A stretch of 62,000 nucleotides of DNA from Cryptomeria japonica (Eukaryota > Streptophyta > Pinopsida > Cupressales > Cupressaceae), in NCBI RefSeq assembly GCF_030272615.1, contig NC_081408.1, positions 616,092,476 through 616,154,475 on the forward strand, in the 5' to 3' direction. This document shows, in pieces, positions 50,133-59,869 of the stretch (the first letter of the stretch is position 1; every line of letters starts with the position of its first letter). The position numbers and the translations under genes were made by a program. The notes beneath the pieces are model-generated. The model made no database searches. It was not told where the DNA came from and was given only the letters and a program-made list of their open reading frames with translations.

Positions 50133-50907
50133 TGATGCAAGAGCATCCCCGGTTCTTGACAATCTTGCATCAACCAAAAACATTTCTTTTCTGTTTGTTT
50201 TTCTGTTTTGCAGTTTCAACATTACTTTCTGCATTTTCTTGCATTTGCTCACCGGATCTTGAGGAGCTGGATTTTTCTTGTGAACATGATCATCTTCCTT
50301 ATTCCTAAACTGCCGAGCATTTGGATCATTTTATGGAAAGTTATCAATTCTGAATTTCGAGACAATTTTCTGGCACCAGAACCGCTTGGATCTATTTACT
50401 ATTGACGAATCTTGCGGACCCTTTTCATAGCTTGTAGAGCTTCAGTTTGTTGATTCCAATGTTCCTTGGTGTGTGGCCGACCTTCCCTTTAATACACACT
50501 ACTTCCTTCGGATTTTTTGGAGGAATCTCTTTGGCGGAGGCCGACTTGGTGTTTTACACGTTTGATCTTGTTCTTTGGCATTTGATCCCTCTTGGGCCGA
50601 CCAGATCCCTCTAGACCATATAAATCAATGTAATCTAGCATCATAAATCAATCAGATAGAACATAGAAGACATATCTTAAGAATTAGAGGTCTGAAGTTG
50701 ACCGATTTTGTAATTGAGCATGTATGTAGCAGGCCAGTGAGACGAATCTTGTAACCCGAATGTTACTGGTTATCTTTAATCAGTTCTTATGATCTAATTC
50801 ATTTAGTTCTGCATTGCCTCCATCATATCCTCTTGTTTCCATTGTGTTTACTCTTGCTGCACGGACATGATTGATCTCTTTGAGGTCCCTCCTAACCCGT
50901 GACTACA
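50133..50907 (+). repeat. Chromovirus C 3' LTR
   Basis: 775 bp, TGATGCAAGAGCATCCCC to GTGACTACA, aligned with 10740-11514. The flanking CCAGG matches GCAGG at the other end in four of five bases. A purine-rich AAAAAGTGAGGGAC lies near 50094-50107 and may be the remnant of its polypurine tract. Confidence 0.92.
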
Positions 50908-50912
50908 CCAGG

Positions 50913-51048
50913 ATGGCCATCTTTTTTGTATTGGTTAATCCAGTTGATTATATTTGCATATTGATGAGAATATAGTTTGTTCTTGTCAAACTATTGTCTC
51001 TCTTATTTGTGCTTTTCATTGTGCCCTTGATCTTTGTAAATTCTCACA
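50913..51048 (+). repeat. Element A 5' LTR, second part
   Basis: It continues the LTR of 10429-10739 after the C insertion and its target duplication. It aligns with 57350-57429 and with B at about 58210-58340 (shared ATCCAGTTGAT, TCTCTCTTATTTGTGC, CTTGATCTT) and ends TTCTCACA. Confidence 0.88.
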
Positions 51049-51061
51049 TGGTATCAGAGCC
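51049..51061 (+). other. Primer-binding site of element A
   Basis: TGGTATCAGAGCC, a perfect match to the initiator tRNA-Met complement, starts directly after the LTR end. Confidence 0.93.
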
Positions 51062-52721
51062 ATTGGGGCTTCATTGATTAGTCTTTGGGAGACATTTTGG
51101 AGTGCTTCATTTTCAAATCTGAGGAGCTGCTATTTTTGGAGGCCTCATATAGAAATTTAGACCTCACCGTTGAGTCTAGGAGGTCATTTCCATAAAAAAT
51201 CGACTATAAATTCGCCTCTATTTGGTGAAAGTGCTTTTTGGGGCTACAAAGGAAATTCTTGCCCAATTTGGGCGTACGATACGATTTCGCAAAAAAAAAA
51301 TTCATTTTTATGTGAAAATTGTATTTAAATTTTAAATTTATTAATTTCGTAGTTTTGGTATTGTAAAAAGTTAAAAAAAAATTAAAATTCAAAATTTATA
51401 TTTTCGAGTGTGGGGGGCTTAATATTCACCCCCACCCCTATAGCACCGTACTGTCTATATTTACCACAGAGTTTGCAGGGGGTCTGCCCACCACCGACCG
51501 ACCCACTCTGACCCACTTCAACTCCCCAACTTCTCTTCCCTATCGGGACTCCACTCTCTCGCTTCCTTCCGACCACTTCAGCTATCCTTTCCACCGTCGA
51601 CGCCCAGCCTCCAACTCTGAGCAACTGCGGCCTCTGCCCACCAGCTACTGGCAACCTTTGCCCAACGCCCATTTACTCCGGCAACCCAACAAGACCATAA
51701 TGCAGGTGCTACATGGAAACTCTAAATTAGTCCATGTAGGCATTCACAAGCTCAGTCACATCGTCGTACAACCACCTATTGCTCAATCAACATCGCGTCA
51801 TCTCTGCCACATCTGTGTATGACCTGCACAGTTAGGGCACCTAGTCAGCTTGCCACATCACCTGTATGGACACCCAGTCAACCTACCACATCACCTATAC
51901 AGACGCCCGATCATCCTGCCACGTCACCTATACAAACGCCTAGTCAGCCTGCCATGTCAACACATTCATACAATCAACAAGGGGTGTGACGGTCTGGTGA
52001 CAACCATACGACTGTCAAATTTAACATAGTTTTTTGCTAACATCAACACTGTGTCAACACTTTTTGAAAAAATTAGACCCCCTCTCCATTTGAGTTTTTT
52101 AAATTTGCAGTCTAACTTTGAAAGCTCATAACTTGGTCATTTTGAGGCCTTTTTCAGTGCAATTTTTTTTATTTGGGCTAATTTTTCATGCTCTCCACAG
52201 TGGTGTGGTTATTTTCTAATTTTGATGGACAAATTTTCTAGAATTTTCAGTTTCTCACAACTGTACCTATCCAATCCTCAATTTTGCAACTTCAAAGGAT
52301 TCGTTCGGGCTCATACGACCTCCTTTTTAGGTGCCATTTTTTTTAAGTGCATATTTTTTCGTTTGCTTTCACATCATGCTATCAATTATTCACCATTTTG
52401 GGTAGAAATTGTACTTTTAGAAATAGGTCTTTTTTGGCCTACTTGGTACTTGTAATTTGCTTGGATATTAGTTTAGATTTCTTGCATTATCAGTTTGAGT
52501 CTCTTTTGGCCTATATGAGGTAGTTGTAAAGTTGAAATCAGAAGTCCACTTTGCCATTTTTTGCAAGTGGCCCATTGTACACGTACTAAGTATAAAGTGC
52601 CAAATCATCATTCTTTTTTTTTTTTTTTGGGGGGGGGGGGCATTCTTTGATTGAGTGATTTAGAGGGTGTGTCTTGTGTGATTGTGGCTCTCTTTCCTTG
52701 TGCTCTTTCATTTTTGTTGCT
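51062..52721 (+). other. Element A leader
   Basis: A long untranslated leader before gag. It contains a GC-rich block (about 51410-51700) that contrasts with the AT-rich surroundings, a 33-bp minisatellite, and a T16-G12 tract (about 52613-52640) that recurs at the same relative place in element B. The minus frame 51382-51672 is a composition artefact. Confidence 0.65.
51861..51959 (+). repeat. 33-bp minisatellite in element A leader
   Basis: Three consecutive 33-bp units (51861-51893, 51894-51926, 51927-51959) with a partial unit before them share the pattern CCTATACAGACGCC, then CAGCCTGCCACATCA. The period is a multiple of three, and one plus-strand frame reads as a Pro/Thr/Ser/Gln-rich repeat. 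Confidence 0.88.
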
Positions 52722-53583
52722 ATGGGTCCTCATAAATTTCCACCTTTAAATCCACATAATTATGCATCATGGAAAATTAAAGTATGGATTAAACTAATGG
52801 AAAAAGAACTCATGAATTACATAGATGGAACAATAAAAGCACTAGCAAATCCTAAGGCTGATCATAATGCTCAATTAGAATGGCTCACTAAAAATGTATG
52901 GCTCTTGGAACTTTGAGAAAGTATGTATCAGATGACCTCATTTTTCACATTGAGAAGTATACCACAATCAAAGAGGCTTGGGATATCTTTCAGAAATTGT
53001 ATGGTCAAGTTGATGAAATTAGAGGTTACAAGATTGAAAATGAGCTCACCAACTTGGATCCCAAGAATTTTGAGACAATCCAAGATTATGTCACTAAGGC
53101 AAATGAGTTAAGAGCAAAGCTTAAGGATTGTGGCATTGACAAGAAGGATGCTCAATTGATATTCAACTTGTTGGACAAGCTTCAATCTAAATATGCAACA
53201 TTTGTTTCTAGTTTCTAAACCCATCGCTTGACAGTGGGAAGATCCTACACTATGCCTACATTTGATGCTTTCACAAAAATGTTGTTGTTGGAACAATCTA
53301 AGTTGTTGAACATGGGGATTCTCAAGTCTTCAAAGTCCAAGGCTTTGGTGGCTAATCAAGGGAATCAAGGCAAAGGTTTCAATAAGAAGCATAATCAATC
53401 TTAGTCAAAGCCACAACAAGAAAAAGGACAATCATCCTCTCCATCACAAGGCAATTCTTCGTCCTCTTCCAAGAAGGGGAATACACATAAGAAGGATAAA
53501 CCAACTTGTTCTTATTGCATGAAGTATGGACATGATGAGCATCGTTGCCATGCCAAGCAGGTTGATGAGGACAAATCTCCTTA
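52722..53583 (+). pseudogene. gag: Element A gag
   Basis: It starts ATGGGTCCTCATAAATTTCC (MGPHKFPPLNPHNYASWKIK), a copia gag start. A one-base shift near 52895 moves the reading. The UBN2-type core continues with YVSDDLIFHIEKYTTIKEAW, LRAKLKDCGIDKKDAQLIFN and LLDKLQSKYATFVSSF. A Ser/Lys/Gln-rich linker and a zinc knuckle CSYCMKYGHDEHRC (about 53508-53549) follow. Stops occur at 53216, 53402 and 53581. Element B's gag (59870-60630) is a close relative. Confidence 0.9.
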
Positions 53584-53689
53584 AGAAGAACAACATCAAT
53601 TTGTCATTTGCCTACAAGATGGAATCATCTCCTTCCACTTCCTTGTAGTCCAAGGAAAAAGGGCAAGCATTTGTGGCTAATGTAGGTTC

Positions 53690-54146
53690 TTCACAACAAT
53701 GGATACTTGACTCGGGTGCCTCTTATCACATGGGTTCTACAAAGGAGCAGTTTTCTTCATTGGAGCCATTTAAGGTACCTCACAATTACATAGGTGATGA
53801 TACATAAGTTGAGGTAGAAGGGAAAGGTTTAGTTTTCATGGATGACAGAACATTTGAGAATGTTCTTTATGTTCCTAACTTGACCACCAACCTTCTCTCT
53901 ATCTACCAAATCACTCACTACGGAAATGGGAAAAAGGTTGAGTTTACACCTAATTCAGTTTAGGTCAAAGAACTTGATAATGATGCCTTGGTAGCAATGG
54001 GACAAATCAATCACAATTCACGACTTTATTCATTCTCCCACTTTGTGCCAAGATCTCCTTGTATGGCCTTGCTTACTCATTCAAATTCAGAAAGTAAGCT
54101 ATGGCATGAGTGGTTTGGCCACCTCATCTATCACTATCTGCAGTAG
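53690..54146 (+). pseudogene. pol: Element A protease and pre-integrase region
   Basis: The copia protease active site is QQWILDSGASYHMGS near 53697. The downstream half shows NVLYVPNLTTNLLSIYQI, typical of copia protease. The pre-integrase box LWHEWFGHLIYH lies near 54097-54135 (LWHxRxGH pattern with Trp for Arg). Stops at about 53806, 53959 and 54144 break the frame. Confidence 0.88.
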
Positions 54147-55133
54147 TTGAGCACTAAAGACATTGTCATAGGTCTACCTCAAATCAGTTTTTCAGAGGGT
54201 GTACGTTTAGGGTGTTCCATGGGCAACCATCTCGAAGAGAAGTTTGATAAGGGGAAATCTTGGAGAGCTTTGGAAGTTCTTCAACTTTTTCATAGCGATG
54301 TAGTAGGTTCATTTCCATCACCTTCATTTGGGAAGGCCCGCTATGTCCTCACCTTCATTGATGACTACTCTCGCTTCACTTGGGTCTACTTTCTTGTTCA
54401 CAAGAGTGAAGTGTTTGACAAATTTCTAGCCTTCAAGGCTCATGTGGAGAAGCAATCAGGGAAAGTGGTCAAGATCCTTCGCACAAATAATGGAAGGGAA
54501 TATATGAACAATAGACTTGAAGAGTATTGTGCACTTGAGGGGATTGATCTTCAGCATTCAGTTGCCTACACTCCGCAGCAGAATGGAGTAGTAGAAAGGA
54601 AAAATAAAACTGTCAAGGAAATGGCTAGTTGTATGATACATGTATGTTCTCTTGATCCTGCCTTTTGGGCAGAGGCTATCAGTTGTGTCACACACATCCA
54701 AAATCAGGTTCATCACAAAGCTTTCAAGGGTATCACTCCTTTTGAGGCTTGGGTTGGTAGGAAATTGGTTGTGAGACATTTCAGATTCTTTGGGTGTCCA
54801 ACATGGGCACACATTCCTCCGCAGAAATGCAAGGCATTGGAACCTCAAAGTATGCCTTGCATATTTGTTGGATATTCTGAGGGTGTTAAGGCATATCGAT
54901 TGATGGATCTAGAGACACATGAGGTGTTTATTGAGAGGAGTGTTCACTTTGAGGAAAGCTCTCCTAGCTTGGTCTCACTTCCTCCTCTACCTTCCTCCAT
55001 TGTGGATAGTGATGAGAGTGAATCCGATGATGAGACTCCTTCAACTCTGACTTGTAGGGTTACACCTCCGCAGGGTCCACTTGCAGTTGAGGAGCCTCAT
55101 CCTCCACCTCCACCTATACCTTGTTGGGCTTGA
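54147..55133 (+). pseudogene. pol: Element A integrase
   Basis: An open frame of 328 codons encodes most of a copia integrase. It contains LFHSDVVGSFPSPSFGKARY (first Asp), YVLTFIDDYSRFTWVYFL, ILRTNNGREYMNNRLEEYC (second catalytic Asp changed to Asn), VAYTPQQNGVVERKNKTVKE (Glu in the NGVVERKN box) and FFGCPTWAHIPPQK, then a Ser/Pro-rich linker toward RT. The Asp-to-Asn change at a catalytic place would inactivate it even though the frame is intact. Confidence 0.92.
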
Positions 55134-55299
55134 AAAACACTTGAGTCAGTGGGTTCTCTTGTTGGGGATCCTTCAGACACATGAAGGACTTGATCACAAC
55201 ATCAAGAGCTTCCACATGCATACATTGTTGTCGCTTCCGATCCACAAACAATTTAGGAAGCATAAGGGTTTCCCGAGTGAGACCAAGCTATGGAGGAAG

Positions 55300-56740
55300 A
55301 GTATAGTTCCTTGATGAAGAACAACACTTGGGAGTTAGTCCCTCTCCCTAAGGGGAGAAAGATGGTTTGATGTAAGTGGATCTATTGGACCAAGTTTGCA
55401 GTAGATGGTAGTATGGATAAATAGAAGGCTAGACTTGGTGCGAAAGGTTTCTCATAGGTTCTAGGTGTTGACTATACTGAGACCTTTGTGCCCGTAGCCA
55501 ATATGACTCCATTTGCTTGACACTTTCTATTGTCGCAACTCATGGTTGGCTTGTACATCAGATGTATGTGAAGAGTGCTTTTCTTCAAGGGGATCTTGAT
55601 GAGGATATTTATATGGAGCGGCCGTAGGGTTTCATCTAGGATTCTTCATTGGTTTGTCGATTGAGGAAACCTATCTATGGCCTTAAGAAGGCCCCTAGGG
55701 CTTCGTATGCCAAGATGGATTCCTTTCTTCTCTTAGGAGGGTTCACTAGGTGTCATTCTGATCTGAATGTCTACATTTTGCGACAGGATGAATCACACTT
55801 GATACTTGTGCTCTATGTTGATGACTTGATCATTATAGGGAGCACCTCATCCATCATTAGCAGTGTCAAATATGCTTTGCACATGACAGATTTTCTATGA
55901 TTGAATTGGGTCTTTTGCACTTCTTTCTCGAGATAGAGATTTCACAGTCACCTTTTGGGATTACACTTTCATAGCCCAAGTATGCTCTTGATTTACTTGC
56001 ACACTTCCACATGGTTGATTGTAAGCCTGCACCTACTCCCTTTCTTTCAGGAGTCAAGCTCAAGGCTAAGTGTTCCACTCCACTTGTTGATGTTACATTA
56101 TATCATCAGCTTGTGGGTAGTCTCATCTACTTGACTCACACATGCCCTGACATTTCATTTGCGGTTGGCATAGTTTCGCGCTTTATGTAGGAACCATACA
56201 AGCTTCATTGGAAAGCAACCAAATGCATCTTGCACTACATACAAGGTGCACATCATTATGGGATTCACTATGCAACAGGAATAGGACTTCGCTTGGTTGG
56301 TTACACGGACTCCGATTAGGCTGGCAATCTTGATGATCATAAGTCTACTTCAGGTTACAACTTCCATCTTAGTTTGGGACCCATTTGTTGGTAGAGCAAG
56401 AAGCAACATGCTATTACTCTCTCTTCGACTGAGGCTGAGTATCGGGGGGTTGTTAATGCAACGACTGAGGCTATTTGGCTTCAACAGATCCTCACAAAGT
56501 TTGGGTTCTCCACTCCATGACTGACAATTCTTCATTGTGACAATCAGAGTGCTATTGCGATCTCGAAGAACCCAATCCAACATTAGTGGACCAAACACAT
56601 CGAGATCCATATGTACTACATTAGGGAGCTGATTCAGGAGCAGGTCATTGATTTGCAATATTGTCCTATAGAGAAGTAGGTTGCAGACATCTTCACCAAA
56701 CCCTTCACTGAGAGTAAGTATCATTAGTTGAGATCTCTCT
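55300..56740 (+). pseudogene. pol: Element A reverse transcriptase and RNase H
   Basis: RT fragments in several frames: WIYWTKFAVDGSMD near 55380, RLRKPIYGLKKAPRASYAKM near 55660 and the catalytic box LILVLYVDDLIIIGSTSS near 55800. RNase H follows with LVGYTDSD then a stop where Trp is expected (about 56318), KKQHAITLSSTEAEYRGVV near 56400, LHCDNQSAIAISKNPI near 56530, TKHIEIHMYYIRELI near 56595 and VADIFTKPF near 56682. Stops and shifts are frequent, many at expected Trp or Gln codons. Confidence 0.9.
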
Positions 56741-57037
56741 TGGGGGTGCGAGACATTTCATCGGGGGGGTCAGCTGACTTCTCCTTCCGGGAGGGACTTT
56801 TTCCTCTTTGAGGTTTTCTCCTTTTTCTTTGAGAGTCTCTTTGTACATATATCTCTCTTTTTTTTGGGGGGGGGGAGCTTTTTCCCACTGAGTTTTCTCC
56901 CTTTCTCTGTTTGTGAGAGATTGCTTTGCATAGGTTTGCTTGCATTTGCATATTGTACATGGGTACCTATCATGGCCTAGTAGCTGGGACCCATCTTACA
57001 TTGTTGACTTGAGTCTTCATTCCCCTAAATTGCACCT

Positions 57038-57047
57038 AAGCGGGGGG
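57038..57047 (+). other. Polypurine tract of element A
   Basis: AAGCGGGGGG directly precedes the 3' LTR start TGTTCGTG, the expected position for plus-strand priming. Confidence 0.8.
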
Positions 57048-57429
57048 TGTTCGTGTAATTATTTATTCTTATAGGATATAATTACACTTAAGTTGACTTA
57101 GGATAATGCATCTCATCTTAGTTTGGATATGAGACACTTAGGGAAGTGTGCACATAGGGATGATGCTTGTGGGAGAAATTCCACTTTTTGTGGTTTTTTC
57201 TTTTTGTTGCATTCCACCTTCGGTGGGTGATCCACCTCTTGTGGAATGTTTTACTATTTCTCCTACCTACCCCTACCTACCCTTGTTTCTCATTGAGCCA
57301 CATGTCATGATTGTGTGCTCACATATCCATTTGGCCTTGCCTTGATGAGAATATAGTCTGTTCTTGTCAAACTATTGTCTCTCTTATTTGTGCTTTTCAT
57401 TGTGCCCTTGATCTTGGCAAATTCTCATA
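57048..57429 (+). repeat. Element A 3' LTR
   Basis: 382 bp, shorter than the 5' LTR (447 bp in two parts) because of a deletion of about 65-70 bp after GGCCTTGCCT. The deletion removes the TATA box and the segment into which C inserted in the other LTR. It ends TTCTCATA, where 5' has TTCTCACA, and is followed by GCCTC. Confidence 0.92.
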
Positions 57430-57434
57430 GCCTC

Positions 57435-57879
57435 AAATATCAAGGTCCTACACCTAGAGGACATCCCATTGTTTCATTGAATTGTTAAATAGGTTCAACA
57501 AACATGCACATTCATGTGACAATAGCTTCATCATCACATGAAAGGTTCAGTTATTTACTAGATATATGGTACTTTGTCAATCATAATGAATCATAATGGC
57601 TCATTCCTCTATCTCAATATATAAAGGCAATCATATAACCTAGATGACTTCTTTAAAAGCATGATTTGTTTCCATTTACTCTACTTTTGTAGAGGAAAAA
57701 GTAACTATAACTTGTCACTTATCATCCAATTGACTGTGCCACTAAATATAGCGACAATTCATTTGTTAGTGGATTTTTTTGTTGTTGACGTCTCTAGCCC
57801 AATCTGAATTCACAATTATATGAATATAGAGTAAACTTTTGTCCCATGTGGAATGTGGGATAACCATGATAGAAGAAAG
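57435..57879 (-). pseudogene. Copia RNase H remnant on the minus strand
   Basis: Reading the minus strand from about 57850, I see NSDWARDVNNKK (the xSDWAGDxxxRKS box), then VTFSSTKVE (LSSTEAEY box), and further left IHYD, stop, QSTIYLVNN, stop, TFHV (CDNQSAIxLxxNPxFH box). The order and spacing fit copia RNase H, and stops are frequent. This is part of the DNA into which element A inserted. Confidence 0.7.
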
Positions 57880-58340
57880 TGTTGGTGTAATTAATTATTC
57901 ATGCTGGATATTATTACACCTTACTTAAGTTTACTTAGGTACATGCATTTCATAGTAGTTTGGGTATGAGACACTTGGGTGTTTGTGCCACATTGGGATA
58001 GTGTGTGTAGGAGAATTTCCACCTTTTGTGGTCTTATCTTGTTGTTACATTCCACCTTTGGTGGGTGATCCACCTCATGTGGAATATTTTATTGTTTCTC
58101 CTACCTACCACACCTATTTCCTACCTACCCTTGTTTCTTATTGAGCCACATGTCATGTTTGTGTGCTCACATATCCATATAGCCTTGCTTATATAAGCAG
58201 GCTCATCTACATTGTATGTAACGGTTGATGATCCAGTTGATCAATATTTTCATCTTGATAGAATACAGTTTATTCCTATCATCTATTTTGTCTCTCTATT
58301 GTACTTTTCATTGAGCTCTTGATCTTGGTAAAATATCACA
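57880..58340 (+). repeat. Element B 5' LTR
   Basis: 461 bp, TGTTGGTGTAATTAATTATTC to AAATATCACA, with a TATA box TATATAAG at 58190-58197. It is homologous to the LTRs of A and keeps the TATA segment that A's 3' LTR has lost. Confidence 0.9.
58190..58197 (+). promoter_or_regulatory. TATA box of element B LTR
   Basis: TATATAAG is followed by CAGGCTCATC, about 150 bp before the end of the LTR, in the position expected for a copia promoter. It is the intact form of the sequence interrupted in element A. Confidence 0.65.
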
Positions 58341-58353
58341 TGGTATCAGAGCC
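58341..58353 (+). other. Primer-binding site of element B
   Basis: TGGTATCAGAGCC directly after the LTR matches the initiator tRNA-Met complement perfectly. Confidence 0.93.
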
Positions 58354-59869
58354 TAAAGGGCTTCTTTGATTAGTCTTGTGGAGGCTTCAATTTTCGGATC
58401 TGGGGTGTTGCTATTTTTGGGTGCGTCGTAGAGTATTTTCAACCTAACCATTGTGTCTGGAAGGCCGTTTCCACAAAAATTGAGTATAAACTCGGCCTAT
58501 TTTGGAGAAAGTCATTTTTGGAGGAAAAATTTAGCCTATTAGGATAGTATGGTACCAAAAAAAATTTCAAAAAAAAAAGAAAATTTTCTGCGAATTTTTA
58601 TTTCCATTCTTTTTTATATTCGCACTTTTTGAATATTAAATTGTAAAATTTGGGGGGGGGGGGGCGGGGGTGGAGAGGGGGGGGGGAGGCCCTGTGACCC
58701 CCCCACCCCGTACCTTGTGGTTTTCGTAGAACTCGTACCGCGCTTTTGCCGCCGCCGATGACTTGCACACACCCACCGGCGATTACTGACATCACACAAC
58801 CCACCTCGTCGATTGATCACCATGCAGTCAACCACTGCAAGCTCCCATTTTGGCAACACCATTCCCTACCACCAAAACCATTCCTCGACGACTCCACCGG
58901 CTTCGACTCCTGCTCCAGCTGCTCCTGCTGCGCTGACAATCCTCCTGCTGGCGTTTGTACCTCCGACCGCCACTCCTACTTGTCCGGGCCCCGCCATGCC
59001 ACTGTTGGTCAACGCAGACACCTCACTTGCCCAGTTGGCCGCCACATCAACAGCCACACAGACGCCACCTCGACATTTCCGTACAGTACAGAATCATTTG
59101 TAGACTGCCACATGGCATTTTCCGTACAGCTTGGCAAGGGTGCGATGATCATTTTGATGATCATATGGCTGTCAATATTAAGCTCATTAATTGTTGACAT
59201 CAGCGCTACATCAACAATTTTGAAATTTTTTTACCCCCCTCTCATTGAGCTTTTCAGTTTTGCAATTCAACTTTGGAAGGCCATATCTTGCTCATTTTTG
59301 CTCCTTTTTTGATGCAATTTTTTTTGAAATAGGCTAGAATTTCATGCTCTTCGCAGTGGTGGAGGAATTTTCTGATTTTGATGAATGAAGTTTTCTAAAT
59401 TTTTAGATTTTCATGATTGTACCTATCTAATCCCAGATTTTGCAACTTCAGAGGTTTCGTTTGGGGTCATACAACCTCCTTTTCAAGTGCTATTTTTTTT
59501 GAAAGTGCATAATTTTTCATCTACTTTCATAATCTACCATTCATTTGCAGTGATTTTGAGTGGATATTGTACTTTCAGTATTTGGTCATTTTTGGCCTAT
59601 TTGGTTCTTGTATTTTGCTTGGATCTCAGTTTAGATCACTAGCAGTATTTGTTGAAGTCTCTTATATCTCAATTTGAGAAGTTGTAAAGTTGAAATCAGA
59701 AGTCCATTTTGCCTTGTTTTGCAAGTGGCCCATTGTATACACACTAAGTATAAAGTGTCGAATCACCATTTTTTTTTTTTGGGGGGGGGGGTTTCTTGAT
59801 TAAGTAATTTGGGGGGGTGTCTTGTGTGATTGTGCCTCTCTCTATCTTGTGTTTTTTCATTTTGGTGCT
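58354..59869 (+). other. Element B leader
   Basis: A long leader with a G-rich block (about 58652-58688, several runs of G) followed by C-rich sequence (58698-58709), then a GC-rich stretch to about 59100, and a T-then-G tract near 59769-59791. The frame 58746-59312 is Pro/Thr/His-rich and has no motif; I treat it as composition-driven. The layout mirrors the leader of A. Confidence 0.65.

Larger units (their letters stand above)
10740..50907 (+). mobile_element. Ty3/gypsy chromovirus C, split by element D
   Basis: Two 775-bp LTRs (10740-11514 and 50133-50907) bound the element, with flanking 5-mers GCAGG (10735-10739) and CCAGG (50908-50912), a target duplication with one mismatch. Order is PBS, gag with zinc knuckle, protease, RT, RNase H, integrase, chromodomain, LTR. 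The order PR-RT-RH-IN is Ty3/gypsy and the C-terminal chromodomain marks a chromovirus. RNase H is interrupted at 14390/48432 by element D. Stops and frameshifts in every domain show that it is inactive. Confidence 0.93.
10429..57429 (+). mobile_element. Ty1/copia retrotransposon A, split by nested insertions
   Basis: Element A has a 5' LTR (10429-10739 continuing at 50913-51048), a primer-binding site complementary to initiator tRNA-Met directly after it, gag, protease, integrase, RT and RNase H (52722 to about 56740), a polypurine tract and a 3' LTR (57048-57429). A perfect 5-bp duplication GCCTC flanks it (10424-10428 and 57430-57434). About 40.2 kb of its length is the chromovirus C and everything nested in that. 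Domain order PR-IN-RT-RH identifies Ty1/copia. Many in-frame stops show that it is dead. Confidence 0.93.

Noticed and set aside
58746-59312. A 188-codon ORF in the element B leader
   Set aside because: Pro/Thr/His/Ser-rich, coincides with the GC-rich leader block, has no motif, and overlapping frames on both strands are equally open.
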